Position numbers and translations under genes: made by a program. The notes beneath the pieces were generated by a model. That model made no database searches. It was given only the letters and a program-made list of their open reading frames with translations, and had not been told where the DNA came from. Below are positions 1 to 4,643 of a DNA stretch of 10,511 bases, one piece after another. Numbering within the stretch: position 1 is the stretch's first letter; each line of letters begins with the position of its first letter. Source of the stretch: Prolixibacteraceae bacterium (lineage in GTDB: Bacteria; Bacteroidota; Bacteroidia; Bacteroidales; Prolixibacteraceae); NCBI GenBank assembly GCA_016788685.1, contig JAEUSS010000507.1, positions 1 to 10,511 on the forward strand, given 5' to 3'.

Positions 1-2192
1 AAATGCTGTTCGAAAAAGCACCTGTCGGCTATCAGTCACTCGATGTAAACGGATACTTGCTCGATGTAAACGAAACGTGGCTGGAATTGATGGGTTACCC
101 CAAAGACGAAGTGCTCGGATGCTGGTTCGGCGACTTTCTGACTCCCGAATATCTTGAGGTCTTCAAAAAACAATTTCAGGAATTTAAGTCGTCAGGTAAA
201 ATTCATGCCGAATTTGAAATGAAAAAAAAGGATGATTCCGTTGTAATCATTCAGCTCGATGGCCGGATCGGGCACACGTCCGACGGCATTTTCAAACAGG
301 CACACTTCGTTTTGTCCGACATCTCTGAACGGCTGAAAACCCAAAAAGCCATTGCCGACGAGCGAATTCTGCTGCGCACTTTAATCGATAACATTCCGGA
401 TTTGATATATGTAAAAGATGCCGCGGGGCGAAAAATAATCTCGAATAAAGCCGACCTTCATTTGCTTGGCCTGAAACACGAAAAACAAGCCCGGGGCAAA
501 ACTGATATCGAACTGTGGGGCAAAGAAATCGGTGAACAAACCTACCGCGATGACTTATCTGTTATTCAATCGGGCAAGCCGATAATCAACAAGCTCGAAA
601 TTTTTCCTGATAAGACCGAAGGTGACAGGTATTTCTCGACTACCAAAATTCCGCTGATCAACGATTCGAACCATATTGTCGGAGTAGTCGGAGTAGGCCA
701 TGACATCACCAAAGAAAAACGAACCGAACAAAAAATCATCCAGCTGTCGAAAGGGATAGAGCAAAGTCCGGCCAGTATCGTTCTGACCAATACGCAGGGA
801 AACATTGAATATGTCAATTCAAAATTTTCTGAGATTACCGGCTACACCTTTGAAGAAGCCAAAGGAAAAAATCCGAGGATTCTGCAGTCCGGATTCACCT
901 CTGCAAGTGAATATAACCGGCTTTGGCAAACGATAACTTCAGGAAACGAATATCGTGGCGAGATGCAGAACAAGAAAAAAAACGGGGAACTTTACTGGGA
1001 ATCGGTTCAGATCTCTCCTATCCGCAACGAAAATGGCAAGATCACCAGCTACATGGCCATCAAAGAAGACATCACCAACCGAAAAAAAGCCGACCTTGAG
1101 ATTCGTAAACTTTCCGTTGCCATCGACCAGAATCCGGCATCAGTAATGATTACCGATACCCGCGGAATTATCGATTATGTGAACAACAAATTCATCGCAA
1201 TCTCCGGCTATACCAGACAAGAGCTGATAGGGAAAGTCGTCAGGATTTTAAAACCCGGACACACGCCAGAAAAAACCTACATCGAAATATGGAACAGCCT
1301 GCTCTCCGGAAAAGAATGGAGAGGCGAGCACCAAAACCGCACGAAAAGCAAAGAGAAATACTGGGAATCCGTTCTGATCTCACCGATCAAAAATCAGGAA
1401 GGTAAAGTCACCAATTATATTATCCTGAGTGAAGACATCAGCGAAAGAAAAAAGATGGAGAAAGACCTGATTTCGGCTAAAGAAAAAGCTGAAGAAAGCG
1501 ACCGCCTCAAATCGGCTTTCCTGGCAAATATGTCGCACGAGATACGTACGCCCCTGAACAGCATCCTCGGGTTCTCCGACTTGCTGAACACCCCTGATCT
1601 GGATCGGGAAACCAGAAAAGAATTTACCAACCTGATTTGTTCAAGCGGCAACAATCTGCTTGCCATCATTAACGACATCCTGGATATCTCGAAGATTGAA
1701 GCCGGCCAGATTACCCTGACTATGACTGAGTTTTCGGCAAAGCAGTTGGTCACCAAAATACAAAAAGAGTATTCGTTCAAAGCCAAATCCAAAGGAATTG
1801 AATTGAAACTGGCTTATTCTCCCGATCACGATCTGATCATTTTAAGTGACGAAGCCCGAATCAAGCAGGTCCTGATCAACTTTATAGGCAACGCATTGAA
1901 ATTTACGGAATCGGGATACATCGAAATCGGAGTTACGCTGATTGAGAAGAACATTCAATTTCATGTCAGAGACACCGGCATCGGAATCTCCAAAGACTAT
2001 CACGAGAAAATATTTGACCGTTTCAGGCAGATTGAATCTGCACAGACCAGAAGATACGGAGGTAACGGACTGGGTCTGGCGATTACTAAGAACCTGGCCG
2101 AATTGCTTGGCGGCAGAATCAGACTGGAGTCTGAGCCCAATTTCGGATCGACTTTCTTCTTCACCTTACCCGAAGACTTTCTGATAAAATAA
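1..2192 (+). CDS. Multi-PAS sensor histidine kinase (5'-truncated)
   Basis: Two-component sensor kinase that would autophosphorylate on His and pass phosphate to an unidentified response regulator. Numbering is from the first in-window Met at position 3 (729 residues). Four PAS/PAC modules are visible: about 1-112 (LFEKAPVGY start), 123-238, 248-363 and 370-485. A short linker helix leads to HisKA with the H-box SHEIRTPLNSILGFSDLL (His512). HATPase_c follows, with the N-box (Asn626, Asn630), G1 DTGIGI (657-662), F-box FDRF (671-674) and G2 GGNGLGLA (686-693). All catalytic boxes are intact. There is no receiver domain, so it is a simple rather than hybrid kinase. The first Met lies inside the first PAS fold and the frame is open to the window edge, so the true start is upstream. 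No membrane segment is visible; one could lie in the missing N-terminus. PAS 3 and 4 are tandem copies offset by 122 residues. Signal unknown; kinase call very secure. Confidence 0.95.
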   Translation, partial: MLFEKAPVGYQSLDVNGYLLDVNETWLELMGYPKDEVLGCWFGDFLTPEYLEVFKKQFQEFKSSGKIHAEFEMKKKDDSVVIIQLDGRIGHTSDGIFKQAHFVLSDISERLKTQKAIADERILLRTLIDNIPDLIYVKDAAGRKIISNKADLHLLGLKHEKQARGKTDIELWGKEIGEQTYRDDLSVIQSGKPIINKLEIFPDKTEGDRYFSTTKIPLINDSNHIVGVVGVGHDITKEKRTEQKIIQLSKGIEQSPASIVLTNTQGNIEYVNSKFSEITGYTFEEAKGKNPRILQSGFTSASEYNRLWQTITSGNEYRGEMQNKKKNGELYWESVQISPIRNENGKITSYMAIKEDITNRKKADLEIRKLSVAIDQNPASVMITDTRGIIDYVNNKFIAISGYTRQELIGKVVRILKPGHTPEKTYIEIWNSLLSGKEWRGEHQNRTKSKEKYWESVLISPIKNQEGKVTNYIILSEDISERKKMEKDLISAKEKAEESDRLKSAFLANMSHEIRTPLNSILGFSDLLNTPDLDRETRKEFTNLICSSGNNLLAIINDILDISKIEAGQITLTMTEFSAKQLVTKIQKEYSFKAKSKGIELKLAYSPDHDLIILSDEARIKQVLINFIGNALKFTESGYIEIGVTLIEKNIQFHVRDTGIGISKDYHEKIFDRFRQIESAQTRRYGGNGLGLAITKNLAELLGGRIRLESEPNFGSTFFFTLPEDFLIK

Positions 2193-2232
2193 AACGCAAC
2201 TTCGGTTCACAGCACGGTTTTACCAGAAACAC

Positions 2233-2266
2233 GAATGGGAACAATCCGTCAGGACAGTTCCCATTC
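2233..2266. terminator. Perfect 10-bp hairpin after the kinase gene
   Basis: GAATGGGAAC (2233-2242) and GTTCCCATTC (2257-2266) are perfect reverse complements. Their 14-nt loop can itself pair TCC with GGA around GTCA. It begins 40 nt after the kinase stop codon, the usual place for a transcription end. Neither flank has a long T run (ACTTTCGG on the plus side, GTGTTTCTGG on the minus side), so intrinsic termination is plausible but not assured. It could also be the 3' hairpin of a minus-strand RNA coming from the right. Confidence 0.5.
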
Positions 2267-2620
2267 ACTTTCGGATCGCCCGAAGGGCCTCCTTGGTGCC
2301 AGACTACGGTTATTTAAACCGGCTGTTTGATCGGGCCTTTTCGGCCTTTGCTCCCAGCCTTACACTTTCAGACCTTGCCTGTTACAGCAAAATCTTCCGG
2401 TTGTCCGCCCGATTCGTTCTTTCGAATAAATCTTCACGGACGAAGCCTCAGGTCTGTCATCTCCTTCCGGTCTTGCGATCAGAGGTTTGATGAAAAGCTT
2501 CTGTTTATCCGAGGATCAACGTTCGCTTTTGTCAATCTTCCGGAACCGGAGTTCCTTCTGACTTCCACCTTCCTGAACCAACTCATTCCTGAACTTTTGA
2601 CAGTCGATTTCTGCGTTGAT

Positions 2621-2648
2621 GAACTTCGAAAGCAAGCTTTCCAAGTTC
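2621..2648 (-). repeat. 28-nt near-perfect inverted repeat (stable hairpin)
   Basis: Arms GAACTTCGAAAG and CTTTCCAAGTTC pair over 11 of 12 positions, with one C/C mismatch (G/G on the minus strand) and a 4-nt loop. On the minus strand the loop is CUUG closed by a G-C pair, a known stable RNA tetraloop type. No T run follows on either side, so it does not look like an intrinsic terminator. Confidence 0.6.
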
Positions 2649-2769
2649 GGGCTCCAACTCGTCCCAAGTGCGGATCCGAAAATCCGGATGATCAGGTTTA
2701 AAATCCGCTTAAGGATTCAACTCCTTCTCCACTCGTTCAGAGCAGTTTTTTATCGCTCGTCTGATGAAA

Positions 2770-2802
2770 TAAAAATACAACTTCCGGAGTATATAAATCA
2801 AA
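2770..2802 (-). promoter_or_regulatory. Possible Bacteroidetes-type promoter, minus strand
   Basis: On the minus strand TTTG (2799-2802) is followed after 21 nt by TATTTTTA (2770-2777). The Bacteroidetes consensus is TTTG, about 19 nt, then TAnnTTTG. The -7 box misses the final G and the spacer is slightly long. The implied start, near 2763, would give transcripts through the hairpin-rich stretch to the left. In A/T-rich DNA such matches are common. Confidence 0.2.
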
Positions 2803-2949
2803 CATTTTTAGGTGTTTAAACAAACAGCGTATCATTCGTGCTTATCAACAATTGTTTACAACCTGTTTCGCTGTATTTTCTTCGTCTGCCAACGGCTTTG
2901 CAGATGGCAATCAAATCATTTTCAGAGTTATCAACACTAAAAGCCAGTC

Positions 2950-2987
2950 CGGAATATTGGTTTTTATTCCGTTTTCTGAATCAGAAA
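2950..2987. other. Two adjacent hairpins downstream of mntH
   Basis: CGGAATA/TATTCCG (2950-2956 with 2965-2971, 8-nt loop) and TTTCTGA/TCAGAAA (2973-2979 with 2981-2987, one central base) lie about 60-100 nt past the mntH stop codon. They could form the mntH 3' end, and the second could equally be a protein-binding palindrome. Neither is followed by a clear T run in the mntH direction, so the terminator role is uncertain. Confidence 0.25.
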
Positions 2988-3049
2988 TAAGCATTCATGC
3001 CTGATTTTTCCGTTTGGCTGAAGTGTCCGGCGTAAGAAAATGCTCCTTT

Positions 3050-4309
3050 TCAGAAAAAACTTATAAAAAGAAGGATATTTAAAAAGGTCACAATGACGCC
3101 AATGAAAAGCATTAACGAGGTCGTGAATTTTGAATTGACGTATTTACCCATCACTTTTCGGGAGGAAGTCAGGTAAATCTGCAAAAAAATGGTGACCGGA
3201 AGCTGGATGCTCAGGATCATTTGCGAGATGATCAACGCCTTGAACGGATCGCCGATCACAAAAATAAGCAATAGTGCAACCAACAGCGAAATGGCTATCC
3301 CGAGGCGGCTGTGATTGTCTTTTACGTCAAAAGGCTCGCTGAACAATCCGGCAAAAATGCTGCCGCCTGCCATTCCTGAAGTAATTGAACTGGCAATTCC
3401 GGCAAACAGCAACGCAATGGCAAAAACAACTCCGGCATTGTTCCCAAGCAGCGGCCCCAGCATCGATTGAGCCTGCTCCAGCTCGCCGACTTTTACGCCA
3501 TTGGCGTAAAATGTGGTTGCGGCCAGAATAATCATCGAACTGTTGATGGCCCACCCGATAAGCATCGAAACGAGGGTATCAACGAACTCATAATCGAGCT
3601 GTTTTTTTATCACCTCATCATTTTCAAGATTCCATTGCCGGCTTTGAATAACTTCGGAATGCAGAAACAGATTATGAGGCATTACCACTGCGCCCAAGAC
3701 ACTCATGATAATCAGAATCGATCCTTCAGGAATAGAAGGCACCACCCAGGCAATACCGGCCTGAACCCAATCAATTTCAACCAGGCTCAGCTCATATAAA
3801 AAGGACAAACCTATGATTGAAACAAAGGCTATGATTATTTTCTCGATAATGGCATATGAATTGGTAAACAACATAACTCCGACAAAGAGCACCACCAGAA
3901 TAGCTCCCGCCGGAATCGGAATACCGAAAAGCATCTGAAGGGCAATCGCCCCTCCCAGGATTTCGGCCAATGAGGTTGATACCGAAGCAACCATCGCCGA
4001 CCCAAGTATAGTCCGCGATAACCAGGCCGGCGTATATTTGGTTGCAGCTTCGGATAAGCAAAGCCCGGTAGCAATACCCAAATGGGCCACATTATGCTGA
4101 AGAATGATAAGCATAATCGTTGACATGGTAACCATCCACAACAACGTGAAGCCAAAATCTGCTCCGGCCGCAATGTTCGAAGCCCAATTTCCCGGATCAA
4201 TAAAACCAACTGTAACCAACAAACCCGGCCCAATGTATTTGAGAAATTTTAGTATCCCAAAAGTTGGTTTGTGGTTCTTGTTGTCGATATTCTTAAACAA
4301 TGAAAACAT
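3050..4309 (-). CDS. mntH: NRAMP divalent metal (Mn/Fe) transporter
   Basis: Inner-membrane, proton-coupled importer of Mn(II) and Fe(II) of the NRAMP/SLC11 family. The protein is 419 residues, typical of bacterial MntH, and is hydrophobic throughout with about 11 membrane segments. The TM1 signature GPGLLVTVGFIDPGNWASNI gives Asp38 and Asn41 of the DPGN metal-binding motif. The TM6 signature GAVVMPHNLFLHS gives Ala207, Met210 and His212; the Met ligand favours Mn/Fe over the Mg-type relatives that lack it. TM3-TM4 (VSTSLAEILGGAIAL) and the GMAGG stretch near 313-317 also fit the family. The start at 4309 gives a short cytoplasmic tail before TM1 and is preceded by an A-rich stretch without Shine-Dalgarno, normal for the phylum. 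It is divergent from the TonB-dependent receptor across 334 bp. No fused regulatory domain is present. Family assignment is secure; Mn versus Fe preference is inferred. Confidence 0.95.
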   Translation of the reverse strand: MFSLFKNIDNKNHKPTFGILKFLKYIGPGLLVTVGFIDPGNWASNIAAGADFGFTLLWMVTMSTIMLIILQHNVAHLGIATGLCLSEAATKYTPAWLSRTILGSAMVASVSTSLAEILGGAIALQMLFGIPIPAGAILVVLFVGVMLFTNSYAIIEKIIIAFVSIIGLSFLYELSLVEIDWVQAGIAWVVPSIPEGSILIIMSVLGAVVMPHNLFLHSEVIQSRQWNLENDEVIKKQLDYEFVDTLVSMLIGWAINSSMIILAATTFYANGVKVGELEQAQSMLGPLLGNNAGVVFAIALLFAGIASSITSGMAGGSIFAGLFSEPFDVKDNHSRLGIAISLLVALLLIFVIGDPFKALIISQMILSIQLPVTIFLQIYLTSSRKVMGKYVNSKFTTSLMLFIGVIVTFLNILLFISFF

Positions 4310-4360
4310 ACTTTTTGCTAACGTTAAAACTAACGCATAAAGATATACAATCTAAGCGTT
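4310..4360 (-). promoter_or_regulatory. mntH upstream region with palindrome and direct repeat
   Basis: Immediately upstream of the mntH start lie an 8-bp palindrome TAACGTTA (4319-4326) and a direct repeat CTAACG (4318-4323 and 4330-4335, 12-bp step). On the minus strand a TTTG and a TATCTTTA follow each other about 15 nt apart, a poor match to the Bacteroidetes promoter because the spacer is short and the last base is wrong. Position next to a metal importer suggests a metalloregulator site (MntR/DtxR or Fur type), but I cannot match a known operator. Confidence 0.3.
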
Positions 4361-4435
4361 CAAATTACCGAATGCTTATGACAAGCTGTTTTGATGATAA
4401 AAAGATAATAACCAGTGCCCTTTCCTGATCAGTCC

Positions 4436-4461
4436 AAAGGCCTTGCTGATACGCCTTTTTT
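4436..4461 (+). terminator. Terminator-like hairpin in the divergent region
   Basis: AAAGGC (4436-4441) pairs with GCCTTT (4453-4458) across an 11-nt loop, and the T run continues to 4461, giving six consecutive T on the plus strand. It precedes the best receptor promoter candidate by 16 nt. It could insulate the receptor from upstream plus-strand transcription, end a short leader RNA, or act as an attenuator if the receptor promoter lies further left. A 6-bp stem with a long loop is a weak terminator. Confidence 0.35.
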
Positions 4462-4476
4462 ATCGGAAAGAAACCT

Positions 4477-4484
4477 TAAATTTG
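4477..4484 (+). promoter_or_regulatory. -7 promoter element (TAnnTTTG) of the receptor gene
   Basis: TAAATTTG matches the Bacteroidetes sigma-ABfr -7 consensus TAnnTTTG at every fixed position. No TTTG sits at the ideal -33 place; that site falls at the edge of a T-rich stretch (4455-4461). The predicted start near 4491 would give a leader of about 150 nt before the receptor ATG. A stretch of such a leader could hold regulation, but no known riboswitch motif was found in it. Confidence 0.45.
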
Positions 4485-4602
4485 GGCTCCGGAATATCAG
4501 AACGAAGCTGGGCAAGGCATGACAACCGATTCCCGGCATCCTCCGGATACTTAAAACCCAAATTCTCTCGTTAATCTGAAAAAGATACATCAGCTTGATC
4601 AG

Positions 4603-4616
4603 CTCCGGAAGCGGAG
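4603..4616 (+). other. Small hairpin in the receptor leader
   Basis: CTCCG (4603-4607), tetraloop GAAG, CGGAG (4612-4616), ending 27 nt before the receptor start codon. It is close enough to influence ribosome access, but a 5-bp hairpin is common by chance. Confidence 0.25.
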
Positions 4617-4643
4617 AAACACGAAGCATTTATCCGAACAGCT

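Larger units (their letters stand above)
2233..2763 (-). ncRNA. Candidate structured RNA of about 500 nt (hypothesis)
   Basis: Read on the minus strand, the region offers these pairings: AATCC/GGATT (2702-2717); a 28-nt hairpin (2621-2648) with a G(CUUG)C loop; GGAAC/GTTCC (2542-2555) with a C(UCCG)G loop, a UNCG-type tetraloop; a nested set in which CAGACCT/AGGTCTG (2369-2375 with 2450-2456) encloses GTCCG/CGGAC (2403-2407 with 2437-2441), which encloses ATTCG/CGAAT (2412-2416 with 2423-2427), plus a small side hairpin at 2375-2390 that shares one base with the closing helix; CGGTT/AACCG (2307-2321); GCCC/GGGC (2278-2288); and the 10-bp hairpin at 2233-2266 as a possible 3' end. Both special tetraloops appear only on the minus strand. 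Promoter-like boxes lie at 2770-2802. Five-bp stems alone are expected by chance at this length, so the call rests mainly on the long hairpins and the lack of coding. No known Rfam family was recognised. Confidence 0.25.
2193..3049. other. 857-bp intergenic region without a credible protein gene
   Basis: This gap lies between the converging kinase and mntH genes. Open frames of 60-125 codons exist on the plus strand (for example 2327-2701), but their translations are rich in Ser, Arg, Phe and Pro, resemble no family I know and overlap inverted repeats. I do not call them genes. From about 2290 to 2700 the minus strand is purine-rich, as expected of a transcribed strand, and holds many short inverted repeats. 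From about 2760 to 3000 the DNA is A/T-rich, with palindromes GTTTAAAC (2814-2821) and AACAATTGTT (2847-2856) and two copies of TTATCAACA (2842-2850, 2928-2936). No pseudogene, tRNA or insertion sequence was recognised. Confidence 0.7.

Noticed and set aside
993..1369. Repeated 11-mer as a mobile or recombination repeat
   Set aside because: It is explained by the tandem PAS duplication: the copies are 366 nt (122 codons) apart, in frame and encode the same motif.
2293..2819. Overlapping plus-strand open frames of 65-124 codons (2293-2490, 2327-2701, 2616-2819) and a minus-strand one (2479-2667)
   Set aside because: Their translations have unusual composition, no recognisable family and overlap one another and inverted repeats; the plus strand here is pyrimidine-rich, unlike the coding strands of the real genes.
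2760..3000. Replication origin
   Set aside because: Only two near-DnaA boxes, and no dnaA, dnaN or other origin-associated gene in view.
3835..4233. 132-codon minus-strand open frame overlapping mntH in another frame
   Set aside because: Out-of-frame shadow of a clear NRAMP gene, with no family resemblance of its own.
4491..4643. Riboswitch in the receptor leader (cobalamin or other)
   Set aside because: I looked for cobalamin-box, TPP and yybP-ykoY (Mn) signatures and saw none; the leader has only short hairpins.
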